Part shown: positions 1-6,680 of the stretch, in pieces
How positions within the stretch are numbered: the stretch's first letter is position 1
Layout: each line of letters begins with the position of its first letter
Source: CBDDRG01 sp051306415
GTDB lineage: Bacteria; Pseudomonadota; Gammaproteobacteria; Pseudomonadales; Porticoccaceae
Direction of reading: 5' to 3'
DNA: 9,102 bases
Assembly: GCA_051306415.1 (NCBI GenBank)
Contig: JBPPNE010000318.1
Span: 1 to 9,102, forward strand
Position numbers and translations under genes: made by a program
The notes under the pieces: generated by a model
The model's database searches: none
Seen by the model: only the letters and a program-made list of their open reading frames with translations
What the model was told of the DNA's origin: nothing

Positions 1-1913
1 ACCATGCGATGCTCGATGGCCTCGCCCTGCTCCATGCCGATCGCGCGCATCATGTTCTTGACCCGGTCGGAGGCGAACAGCCGCATCAGCGGATCCTCCA
101 TCGCGAGATAGAAGCGCGATACGCCGGGGTCGCCCTGGCGTCCGGCGCGACCGCGCAACTGGTTGTCGATGCGGCGCGATTCGTGCCGTTCGGTACCGAG
201 AATATGCAGCCCGCCGCCGGCAATCACCGCATCGTGGCGCTGTTGCCAGGCGGTGCGCGCGGCGGCCACCGCGCTGTCATCGGCGCCACTGCTGCGGAGT
301 TCGGCAAGCTCGGCCTCCCAGTTGCCACCGAGCACGATGTCGGTGCCGCGCCCCGCCATGTTGGTGGCGATGGTGACGGTGCCAGGCCGGCCGGCCTGGG
401 CGATGATATGGGCCTCGCGCTCGTGGAATTTGGCATTCAGCACCTGGTGCTCGATCTTTTCGCGCTGGAGCAGATCCGACACCAATTCGGACGCTTCGAT
501 CGACGTGGTGCCCACCAGCACGGGCGCGCCCTTGGCCGCAATCTCGCGGATATCGTTCACTACCGCGGCGAATTTCTCGTCGCGGGTGAGATAGATCAAA
601 TCGTTCAGATCCGCACGACTGACCGCCTTGTTGGTGGGAATCACGATGACCGGAAGGCCGTAGATCTGCTGAAACTCGAAGGCCTCGGTGTCGGCGGTGC
701 CGGTCATGCCGGCGAGCTTGTCGTAGAGGCGAAAATAGTTCTGGAAAGTGGTCGAGGCGAGGGTCTGGCTCTCGCTCTGAATCTGCACGCCCTCCTTGGC
801 CTCGATGGCCTGGTGCAGGCCTTCGGACAGCCGGCGGCCGGCCATGGTGCGCCCGGTGTGCTCGTCAATCAGTACGACTTCGCCCTTCTGCACGATGTAC
901 TCGACATCGCGATGGAACAGGTGATGGGCGCGCAGCGCACTGTGGACATGGTGCAGCAGGCCGAGATTGACCGCCTGGTAGAGGTTCTGGTCGGGATTCA
1001 ACAGCCCCTCGCTGGCCATCATCTCCTCGATTTTCTCGTGCCCCTCTTCGGTGAGTTCCACCTGGCGCATCTTTTCGTCGATGACGAAATGGCCCGGCGC
1101 GTCCTCACTGTGGGGCTTGAGCAGCTGCACCAATGCATTGATGCGTTTGTAGAGCGCGGAGCTGTCCTGGGCGGCGCCGGAAATGATCAGCGGCGTGCGC
1201 GCCTCGTCGATCAGAATCGAATCGACCTCATCAACGATGGCGTAGGTGAGCTCGCGCTGGGTCTTGGCGTCCAGCGACAGCGCCATGTTGTCGCGCAGGT
1301 AATCGAAGCCAAATTCGTTGTTGGTGCCGTAGGTAATATCGGCGGCGTAGGCGTCGCGGCGATTCACCGGTTCCAGCTCAGCGCGCCCCGGCTCGCCCGC
1401 GATGCGGAACGAGTTGGCGATATCGCCACCGGCGAAGGATTGGGTGATCCCGACGGAGAGACCGAGCGCGAGGTAGACCGGCGCCATCCACTGGGCGTCG
1501 CGACGCGCCAGGTAATCGTTGACGGTGATCAGATGCACGCCACCGCCGGCCAGCGCGTTCAGGTAGGCCGGCAGGGTGGCCACCAGCGTCTTGCCCTCGC
1601 CGGTGCGCATCTCGGCGATCTTGCCCTGGTGCAGCACCATGCCGCCGACCAGCTGCACATCGAAGTGACGCAAGCCCAGCGTTCTGCGGGCGGCTTCGCG
1701 AACTACGGCGAAGGCCTCGGGCAACAGTTGATCCAGACTTTCCCCAGCCCCCAGGCGGCCGCGAAACTCAGCGGTCTTCGCACGCAGGGCAGCGTCATCC
1801 AGCGCCTGCATGTCCGTTTCGAGGCGATTGATCGCCTCCACCTGTCGCCGCAAGCGCCGCAGCTCGCGGTCGTTCTTGGTGCCGAACACCTTTTTCAACA
1901 GTTTGCCAACCAT
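1..1913 (-). CDS. secA: SecA preprotein translocase ATPase (N-terminal 637 residues, cut by window edge)
   Basis: SecA is the cytoplasmic and peripheral-membrane ATPase that pushes unfolded preproteins through SecYEG. I translated the minus strand from the ATG at 1913 down to base 3; the frame stays open for 637 codons and runs off the window, so roughly the last 270 residues (helical scaffold, C-terminal tail) are outside. Visible in order: basic N-terminal helix (MVGKLLKKVFG); Walker A MRTGEGKT at residues 102-109 with K108; DYLRDNM near 204-210; the Walker B/DEAD-like segment VDEVDSILIDEART at 227-240; the preprotein-binding region at about 245-385; TFQNYFRLY near 389-397; NMAGRGTDI at 518-526; and QLRGRAGRQGD at 585-595, the arginine-finger motif of the second ATPase half. 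All ATPase motifs are intact. Residues 157-184 form a loop about 18 residues longer than in E. coli SecA. The start is preceded by GAGA with 8-base spacing, a modest ribosome-binding site. The family identification is certain. Confidence 0.98.
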   Translation of the reverse strand, partial: MVGKLLKKVFGTKNDRELRRLRRQVEAINRLETDMQALDDAALRAKTAEFRGRLGAGESLDQLLPEAFAVVREAARRTLGLRHFDVQLVGGMVLHQGKIAEMRTGEGKTLVATLPAYLNALAGGGVHLITVNDYLARRDAQWMAPVYLALGLSVGITQSFAGGDIANSFRIAGEPGRAELEPVNRRDAYAADITYGTNNEFGFDYLRDNMALSLDAKTQRELTYAIVDEVDSILIDEARTPLIISGAAQDSSALYKRINALVQLLKPHSEDAPGHFVIDEKMRQVELTEEGHEKIEEMMASEGLLNPDQNLYQAVNLGLLHHVHSALRAHHLFHRDVEYIVQKGEVVLIDEHTGRTMAGRRLSEGLHQAIEAKEGVQIQSESQTLASTTFQNYFRLYDKLAGMTGTADTEAFEFQQIYGLPVIVIPTNKAVSRADLNDLIYLTRDEKFAAVVNDIREIAAKGAPVLVGTTSIEASELVSDLLQREKIEHQVLNAKFHEREAHIIAQAGRPGTVTIATNMAGRGTDIVLGGNWEAELAELRSSGADDSAVAAARTAWQQRHDAVIAGGGLHILGTERHESRRIDNQLRGRAGRQGDPGVSRFYLAMEDPLMRLFASDRVKNMMRAIGMEQGEAIEHRM

Positions 1914-1996
1914 GCCTTGATTCTCAATCGGGTGCTATAGGAGTAGGTCTCGCCGGGAAATCCCTGCGAGCGCAGCGCGGGAAACAGCAGGCGAGG
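1914..1996 (-). other. M23 peptidase-secA intergenic spacer (83 bp) with weak inverted repeats
   Basis: This spacer holds no gene and no SecM-like arrest peptide. A 6-bp inverted repeat (CTCGCC at 1949-1954 with GGCGAG at 1990-1995) encloses a small CTGC-GAGC-GCAG hairpin at 1964-1975. No T-run follows, so it does not look like an intrinsic terminator. A TATAGC hexamer on the minus strand could be a -10 element but lacks a convincing -35. The simplest reading is that secA is cotranscribed with the gene upstream. Confidence 0.4.
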
Positions 1997-2944
1997 CTAG
2001 TGAACGGTGCGGTGAATGTAGCTGGCGGGGTCGACGGCGCGGCCGTTCTTGAAGACTTCGAAGTGGACGTGCGGCCCGGTAGAGCGGCCCGTACTGCCGA
2101 CCAGGGCAATCGCCTGGCCCTTGGCGACCGAGTCGCCGGCTTGCACCAGGGTAGCCCGATTGTGGCCGTAGCGGGTGATCAGGCCGTCGCCGTGATCAAG
2201 CTCGACCAGCCGCCCGTAACCCTTGTACTCCTCCGCGCGAACCACGATGCCGGCCGCCACCGCCACCACTGGCGCACCCGCCTTGCCCGCGAAATCCATA
2301 CCACGGTGCATCGCCCGGCGGCCGTTGAAGGGATCCCGACGAACGCCAAAGGGCGAGGAGATGGAGCCTTTGAGCAGGGGCCAGCCGGCGACGGTCAGAT
2401 CCCGCTTGAGCTCGCGATCCTTGATCATGTCGCCGAGTAGCGTGAGCTGTTGTTCGCGGTTGTTGATTTGGGCATCGAGGCTCGCGAATAGCGGGCCCAG
2501 CACCGCATTGTCGGTGGCATTGTCGGTGGCATTGCCGGTCGCAGGCTCAGCGCTCAACTCCTCGGGGCCACCAACGGCGGGGGGAGAGCTAAAATCAAAT
2601 TCGCCATCGTCGAGGCCCGCCATTGCGGTCAGCCGCTCGCCAAGCGCGTCGAGGCGTACCAGGCGCGCCTGCATCTCGGCGAGTTTCTGCGTCAGCGCCT
2701 CCACCTGGCGCCCGGCATCGCGTTCGCCGGAGGCGCTGTCATCGCGTTGGCGCGCCAGTTGCGCCTTGAGCGCCTTGACTGCCTCGTCGATGGAGGGATT
2801 TCCGTTGACGTGCTTGCCAATCAGCAGGCCGATGCCGCCGGGAATTCCCAGCACGCAGACCGACAGCAGCACTTTCGCCCACAGATTCAGACGCAGCGTG
2901 AACAGCTTGCCTTGGCTTGGGCTGCAGACAACGATTTTCACCAT
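1997..2944 (-). CDS. Membrane-anchored M23-family (LytM/lysostaphin-type) peptidoglycan metallopeptidase
   Basis: This 315-residue protein is probably an envelope-located zinc peptidase that cleaves or remodels peptidoglycan cross-links. A short cytoplasmic N-terminus is followed by one hydrophobic segment (about residues 24-44), which looks like an uncleaved signal anchor. Next comes a charged, probably coiled-coil stretch (about 52-108), then an acidic Ala/Thr/Asn/Asp-rich linker (about 112-149), and the C-terminal M23 domain (about 185-310). The zinc and catalytic motifs are complete: H213xxxD217, H261 (in RYGH) and H292-V-H294, so it should be enzymatically active, unlike the degenerate LytM domains of EnvC or NlpD. 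It lies 33 bp after lpxC and 83 bp before secA. M23 genes occur in this slot in non-enteric gammaproteobacteria. The ATG start has GAGAG only 4 bases upstream, a weak and close site. The specific substrate bond cannot be read from the sequence. Confidence 0.93.
   Translation of the reverse strand: MVKIVVCSPSQGKLFTLRLNLWAKVLLSVCVLGIPGGIGLLIGKHVNGNPSIDEAVKALKAQLARQRDDSASGERDAGRQVEALTQKLAEMQARLVRLDALGERLTAMAGLDDGEFDFSSPPAVGGPEELSAEPATGNATDNATDNAVLGPLFASLDAQINNREQQLTLLGDMIKDRELKRDLTVAGWPLLKGSISSPFGVRRDPFNGRRAMHRGMDFAGKAGAPVVAVAAGIVVRAEEYKGYGRLVELDHGDGLITRYGHNRATLVQAGDSVAKGQAIALVGSTGRSTGPHVHFEVFKNGRAVDPASYIHRTVH
2505..2540 (-). repeat. Three tandem 12-bp units inside the M23 gene linker
   Basis: On the plus strand the unit GCATTGTCGGTG occurs exactly at 2505-2516 and 2517-2528, with a third copy differing at two positions (GCATTGCCGGTC) at 2529-2540. 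On the coding strand the units give the repeated Asn-Ala-Thr-Asp/Gly pattern at about residues 137-147. Because the unit length is a multiple of three, gain or loss of a copy would change linker length without a frameshift. Confidence 0.9.
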
Positions 2945-2977
2945 GTCGCTCTCAGTCTGATCGAGTGCGTGTGGAAG

Positions 2978-3892
2978 TTAGCCAGCCAGCAAGGGCCGGG
3001 CGTAGGAAATCGGAACTTCCTCTTCGTTATTCTCAAAGGTCACCACTTCCCAGGCGTCGCGGCGGGACAGCAACTCGCGCAGCAGGACATTGTTGAGCGC
3101 ATGTCCTGATTTATAGGCCTCGAACTCGCCGATCAAACTGTTGCCGAGCAGATACAGGTCGCCAATGGCATCGAGCACCTTGTGCTTGACGAATTCGTCG
3201 TCGTAGCGCAGGCCATCCTCGTTGAGTACCTGATCCTGGTCCACCACGATGGCATTGTCCATGCTGCCGCCACGGGCCAGCCCCTTCGAGCGCAGGTACT
3301 CGATCTCGTGCATGAAACCGAAGGTGCGTGCGCGGCTCACCTCCTTGACGAAGGAGGTGCTCGAAAAATCCACGGTCGCCTTCAGGTTGCGCTGACGGAA
3401 CACTGGATGGTCAAAATCGATAGCAAAGGTGACTTTGAAGCCGTTGAAGGGTTTGAAGCTCGCCGTCTTGTCGTCCTGCTGGACGTGAACCGGCTTCTTG
3501 ATACGGATAAATTTCTTGGCCGCGTTCTGTTCGACGATGCCCGCGGACTGAATCAGAAACACAAAGGGCCCGGCACTACCGTCCATGATCGGCACTTCCG
3601 CGGCGGTGACGTCAATGATCGCGTTATCGATGCCGAGCCCAGCCATCGCCGACAGCAGGTGCTCAACGGTCGAAACCCGGACATCGCCCTTGACCAGCGT
3701 GGTGGACAGCGTGGTATCACCGACATTGTTGGCTAATGCGGGAATTTCAACGGGCGGATCGAGGTCGACGCGGCGGAAGCGGATACCGGTGTCGATCGGC
3801 GCCGGACGCAGTGTCAGATAGACTTTTTCACCGGTGTGGAGACCGACCCCAGTAGCGCGAATAGTGTTGTTCAAGCTGCGCTGTCGTATCAC
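2978..3892 (-). CDS. lpxC: LpxC, UDP-3-O-acyl-N-acetylglucosamine deacetylase
   Basis: LpxC is the cytoplasmic zinc deacetylase that catalyses the committed step of lipid A synthesis. I place the start at the GTG at 3892, giving 304 residues beginning MIRQRSLNNTIRATGVGLH, which lines up with the N-terminus of Pseudomonas LpxC (303 residues). An ATG at 4012 extends the frame by 40 residues with no similarity to LpxC, so I reject it. Zinc ligands are H78 (in TVEHLL), H237 and D241 (in KHKVLDAIGD), the general base is E77, and H264 (KSGHALNN) is the second catalytic residue. All match the known active site. The ribosome-binding site before the GTG is weak (an AGG some 10 or more bases upstream), which fits a gene whose dosage is normally tightly limited. 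The C-terminus ends in LLAG; whether FtsH degrades it, as in E. coli, cannot be judged from sequence alone. Confidence 0.97.
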   Translation of the reverse strand: MIRQRSLNNTIRATGVGLHTGEKVYLTLRPAPIDTGIRFRRVDLDPPVEIPALANNVGDTTLSTTLVKGDVRVSTVEHLLSAMAGLGIDNAIIDVTAAEVPIMDGSAGPFVFLIQSAGIVEQNAAKKFIRIKKPVHVQQDDKTASFKPFNGFKVTFAIDFDHPVFRQRNLKATVDFSSTSFVKEVSRARTFGFMHEIEYLRSKGLARGGSMDNAIVVDQDQVLNEDGLRYDDEFVKHKVLDAIGDLYLLGNSLIGEFEAYKSGHALNNVLLRELLSRRDAWEVVTFENNEEEVPISYARPLLAG

Positions 3893-3924
3893 TGGCGGAG
3901 GGCCTGGTCGGAACGTGGCTGGGC

Positions 3925-3953
3925 ATGGTAGCAAAACAGGCTGCAATGCTCTA
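3925..3953 (-). promoter_or_regulatory. Possible extended -10 promoter for lpxC
   Basis: Reading the minus strand, TGCTACCAT lies at 3933-3925: a TACCAT hexamer (4 of 6 matches to TATAAT) with an upstream TG in the extended -10 position. The -35 region (around TAGAGC) is poor. A start would fall about 25 bases before the GTG of lpxC. This is a visual match only; the placement downstream of a strong hairpin makes it plausible. Confidence 0.33.
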
Positions 3954-4021
3954 CCCGCATGGCTACCCAAAATGGCGACCGGAATCCGCGGCCCACGGCT
4001 GGCCACGGGCATGACTAAACG

Positions 4022-4055
4022 CCGCCGCGCCCTGGAGGGGCAGGGCGTCTGGCGG
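4022..4055 (-). terminator. Strong GC hairpin between ftsZ and lpxC (possible attenuator or processing site)
   Basis: A 5-bp outer stem (4022-4026 with 4051-4055) and a 7-bp inner stem (CGCCCTG at 4028-4034 with CAGGGCG at 4041-4047) are separated by a 1x3 internal loop, with a 6-base apical loop. All but two of the 12 pairs are G-C. In the transcribed direction it is followed by CGTTTAG, so the U-tract is very short and full intrinsic termination is doubtful. It lies about 50 bases beyond the ftsZ stop. Confidence 0.4.
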
Positions 4056-4104
4056 ACGCTGCGAGGGGTAGGCGCGGCATCCGCACAGCAGACGGCGGGA
4101 TCGA

Positions 4105-5274
4105 TCAGTCGGCCTGGTTGCGCAGGAACGTCGGGATATCCAGGTAATCCGGATCCGTATTGCCGCTACTAAGGTCGAGTTTGCGCGCTGCGCCACCGTC
4201 CTGACCCATCGACTTGCGACGCGTGATCGCCGGACGGGTGAAACTGGCGTAATCCGGTGCCGCATCGGCCCCACGCATGCTCGGCACTACCCTGGGCGAC
4301 GTCAGCACCAACTCGGCGCCCTGACCGAGGCCCGTGGCGACCACGGTGACCCGCAGTTCATCACCCATATCGGGGTCAATCGCCGTTCCCACCACCACGG
4401 TCGCGTTGTCGGAGGCGAATTCTTCCACGATCTCGCCAACATCGGTGAACTCGCCGAGGGACAGATCGGGGCCGGCGGTGATGTTGACCAGAATGCCGCG
4501 CGCGCCGCGCAGATCGATATCCTCAAGCAGCGGGCTGTGTACCGCGGCCTCGGCGGCGATACGGGCGCGACCCTCGCCGCTGGCGCGACCGGAACCCATC
4601 ATCGCCATGCCCATTTCCGACATCACCGCGCGCACATCGGCAAAGTCGAGGTTGATCAGGCCCGGGCGGATGATCAGGTCGGCGATGCCCTGCACGGAGC
4701 CGAGCAGCACATCGTTGGCCGCCTTGAACGCCTGCAACAGACTGGTGCTCTTGCCGAGCACACTCAAGAGTTTCTCGTTGGGCACGGTGATCAGCGAATC
4801 CACCTTGTCCTTGAGCAGGCGAATGCCCTCGTCGGCGACGGCCATCCGTTTCTTGCCCTCGAAGGGGAAGGGCCGAGTCACCACCGCGATGGTGAGGATG
4901 CCGAGTTCCTTGGCCACATCGGCGATGACGGGTGCCGCACCGGTGCCGGTGCCGCCACCCATGCCCGCGGTGATGAACACCATATCGGCACCTTCGAGGA
5001 CATCGGCTATGCGATCCCTGTCCTCCATCGCGGCGATGCGCCCGACTTCAGGGTTGGCGCCCGCGCCGAGGCCTTTGGTCACGCTGCCGCCCAGTTGCAA
5101 CAAGGTGGCGCCGTGAAAGTCGCGCAGTGCCTGGGCATCGGTGTTGGCGCAGATGAACTCGACACCACCGACCTCGCAGGCAATCATGTGACGAACCGCA
5201 TTGCCGCCGCCACCGCCGACGCCAATGACCTTGATTTCCGCCCGATCCGGAACGCTATCTACGATTTGAAACAT
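4105..5274 (-). CDS. ftsZ: FtsZ, tubulin-like cell division GTPase
   Basis: FtsZ polymerises with GTP at midcell into the ring that recruits the divisome. The 389-residue product has the N-terminal glycine-rich nucleotide loop GVGGGGGNAV (18-27), the tubulin signature GGGTGTG at 106-112, and the T7 synergy loop NLDFADV (208-214) with the two catalytic aspartates D210 and D213. A variable linker runs from about 318 to 373. The conserved C-terminal peptide DYLDIPTFLR near 376-385 binds FtsA and ZipA and is close to the E. coli and Pseudomonas forms. The length is normal (E. coli 383). I chose the ATG at 5274 because AAAGGGG lies 8 bases upstream. An in-frame TTG at 5292 would place that ribosome-binding site inside the gene and add six unconserved residues. 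It follows ftsA after 124 bp, an unusually roomy gap in an otherwise compact cluster. Confidence 0.99.
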   Translation of the reverse strand: MFQIVDSVPDRAEIKVIGVGGGGGNAVRHMIACEVGGVEFICANTDAQALRDFHGATLLQLGGSVTKGLGAGANPEVGRIAAMEDRDRIADVLEGADMVFITAGMGGGTGTGAAPVIADVAKELGILTIAVVTRPFPFEGKKRMAVADEGIRLLKDKVDSLITVPNEKLLSVLGKSTSLLQAFKAANDVLLGSVQGIADLIIRPGLINLDFADVRAVMSEMGMAMMGSGRASGEGRARIAAEAAVHSPLLEDIDLRGARGILVNITAGPDLSLGEFTDVGEIVEEFASDNATVVVGTAIDPDMGDELRVTVVATGLGQGAELVLTSPRVVPSMRGADAAPDYASFTRPAITRRKSMGQDGGAARKLDLSSGNTDPDYLDIPTFLRNQAD

Positions 5275-5282
5275 ATGGTCTA

Positions 5283-5289
5283 CCCCTTT
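5283..5289 (-). promoter_or_regulatory. ftsZ ribosome-binding site
   Basis: AAAGGGG on the minus strand, 8 bases before the ATG at 5274. It decides between the ATG and the upstream in-frame TTG at 5292. Confidence 0.75.
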
Positions 5290-5292
5290 CAA

Positions 5293-5355
5293 TTAACGTC
5301 GCTGTAGAAATCCGACAACCGATGGCACTCCCTCGCCGCCACCTGTCGTACCCAT
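5293..5355 (-). other. Possible 20-codon leader frame upstream of ftsZ
   Basis: A short frame starts at ATG 5355 and ends at TAA 5295-5293, encoding 20 residues (beginning MGTTGGGEG, ending GFLQRR). The stop lies 18 bases before the ftsZ ATG, directly ahead of its ribosome-binding site, which would suit translational coupling. An AGGGA with 8-base spacing precedes its ATG, but the same bases can pair with TCCCT just downstream. A frame this short in GC-rich DNA can arise by chance, and I recognise no family, so this is speculative. Confidence 0.2.
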
Positions 5356-5372
5356 AGGGACAATCCCTGTCC
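5356..5372 (-). other. Inverted repeat in the ftsA-ftsZ spacer
   Basis: On the plus strand AGGGACAATCCCTGTCC can fold in two exclusive ways: AGGGA (5356-5360) with TCCCT (5364-5368) around a 3-base loop, or GGACA (5358-5362) with TGTCC (5368-5372) around a 5-base loop. Both stems are only 5 bp. It could be a small operator or a structure masking the start of the leader frame, or chance. Confidence 0.35.
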
Positions 5373-5398
5373 ACACCCACTCCCTGCTCACCTCTCCC

Positions 5399-6634
5399 CT
5401 AGAGATTCTTTTGAAACCACTGCTTGATTCGCCCCAGCCAACTGTCGATGGCATCGTCCCTGCGCATCACCTGGCCACCCTCCCGCTGCTGGCGCATGCC
5501 GTACAGAATGAGGCCGACGCCGGTGGAGTAAATTGGGTTGTTGACGATGTCGGTGAGGCCGCGAATGTTCTGCGGATAGCCCAGGCGCACCGGCATGTGG
5601 AAGATTTCCTCCGCCAGCTCGATTGCGCCCTCCATCTTGGCGGTGCCCCCGGTGAGCACGATGCCGGCCGCGATCAGCTCCTCGTAACCGCTGCGCCGCA
5701 GCTCCGCCTGCACTAACGTGAAGAGCTCGTCGTAACGGGGCTCTACCACCTCGGCCAGAGCTTGCCGGGACAGGTCGCGGGGCTGGCGTTCGCCGACACT
5801 GGGCACCTTGATGGTTTCCTCCGGCCCGGCGAGCTTGGCCAGCGCGCAGGCATAGCGAATCTTGAGCTCCTCGGCGTGCGCGGTGGGCGTGCGCAGCGCC
5901 ATCGCGATGTCATTGGTGACTTGGTCGCCGGCGATCGGAATCACGCCGGTGTGACGAATCGCGCCCTCGGTGAAGATCGCGATATCCGTGGTACCGCCAC
6001 CGAGATCCACCAGGCAGACGCCGAGCTGCTTTTCGTCGTCGGTGAGGACCGCGTAACTCGACGCCAGCTGCTCAAGAATGACGTCATTGACCTCAAGGCC
6101 GCAGCGGCGGATACACTTCTTGATGTTCTGCGCCGCGTTGGCGGCACAGGTGACCAAATGGACTTTCGCCTCCAACCGCACCCCGGACATCCCCAGGGGC
6201 TCGCGCACACCCTCCTGGTTGTCGATGATGTACTCCTGCGGCAACACGTGGAGGATTTCCTGATCCGCCGGAATCGCCACCGCGCGCGCGGCATCGATGA
6301 CCCGATCGACATCCAATTGGCGCACTTCGCGGTCGCGGATGGCGACGATGCCGTGAGAGTTCAGACTGCGGATGTGGCTGCCGGCGATGCCCGCATAGAC
6401 GGAATGGATATGGCAGCCCGCCATCAATTCCACTTCTTCCACCGCCCGCTGGATTGCCTGCACGGTGGATTCGATGTCCACCACCATGCCTTTCTTCATC
6501 CCCGTTGACGGATGCATGCCGGTACCGATGATCTCGAGCTGCCCGCTCGGATTGACTAGACCGACGATGGCGACAACTTTCGAGGTGCCGATATCGAGCC
6601 CGACAATCAATTGCTCGTTACTGCCCTGTGCCAT
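5399..6634 (-). CDS. ftsA: FtsA, actin-like membrane tether of the Z ring
   Basis: FtsA is the actin-fold ATP-binding protein that anchors FtsZ filaments to the inner membrane and recruits later divisome proteins. The 411-residue product shows the phosphate-1 motif DIGTSK (14-19), the FtsA-specific 1C subdomain (about 84-164, including AGSHIRSLNSHGIVAIRD), the phosphate-2 motif VDLGGGTTD (209-217) and the adenosine motif TGGTAKMEG (328-336). A C-terminal amphipathic helix (SWLGRIKQWFQKNL, 398-411) serves as the membrane-targeting sequence. The start at ATG 6634 is fixed by a near-consensus AAAGGAG 7 bases upstream. The frame can be extended to an ATG at 6664 and to codons inside ftsQ, but those residues are not FtsA-like. 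It follows ftsQ after 46 bp. Length is close to E. coli FtsA (420). Confidence 0.99.
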   Translation of the reverse strand: MAQGSNEQLIVGLDIGTSKVVAIVGLVNPSGQLEIIGTGMHPSTGMKKGMVVDIESTVQAIQRAVEEVELMAGCHIHSVYAGIAGSHIRSLNSHGIVAIRDREVRQLDVDRVIDAARAVAIPADQEILHVLPQEYIIDNQEGVREPLGMSGVRLEAKVHLVTCAANAAQNIKKCIRRCGLEVNDVILEQLASSYAVLTDDEKQLGVCLVDLGGGTTDIAIFTEGAIRHTGVIPIAGDQVTNDIAMALRTPTAHAEELKIRYACALAKLAGPEETIKVPSVGERQPRDLSRQALAEVVEPRYDELFTLVQAELRRSGYEELIAAGIVLTGGTAKMEGAIELAEEIFHMPVRLGYPQNIRGLTDIVNNPIYSTGVGLILYGMRQQREGGQVMRRDDAIDSWLGRIKQWFQKNL

Positions 6635-6641
6635 CTTCGGA

Positions 6642-6648
6642 CTCCTTT
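6642..6648 (-). promoter_or_regulatory. ftsA ribosome-binding site
   Basis: AAAGGAG on the minus strand with a 7-base spacer to the ATG at 6634; the best Shine-Dalgarno match in the window. It settles the ftsA start against longer in-frame alternatives. Confidence 0.85.
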
Positions 6649-6680
6649 GAACCCGGGTTGTCATAGACTCCAGCCACTGC

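Noticed and set aside
9..1940. A 643-codon open frame on the plus strand opposite secA
   Set aside because: It is antisense to a certain secA, has no recognisable domain, and such shadows are expected in GC-rich genes read on the opposite strand. Similar long plus-strand frames lie opposite ddl, ftsA, ftsZ and lpxC.
1925..1965. A secA promoter around the minus-strand TATAGC
   Set aside because: There is no reasonable -35 at 16-18 bases upstream; one weak hexamer is not enough.
3893..4012. A 40-residue N-terminal extension of LpxC from the ATG at 4012
   Set aside because: The added residues do not resemble any LpxC N-terminus, while the GTG at 3892 gives the family's standard start and length.
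3963..4274. A minus-strand frame of 103 codons across the ftsZ end and ftsZ-lpxC spacer
   Set aside because: Most of it overlaps the ftsZ C-terminal coding region in another frame, it is arginine-rich as is typical of GC-rich shadow frames, and it has no family resemblance.
5292..5318. A sigma-70-like promoter just before ftsZ (TTGTCG and GTTAAT)
   Set aside because: Spacing is only 15 bases with 4 of 6 matches in each hexamer, and transcription would begin inside the ftsZ ribosome-binding site.
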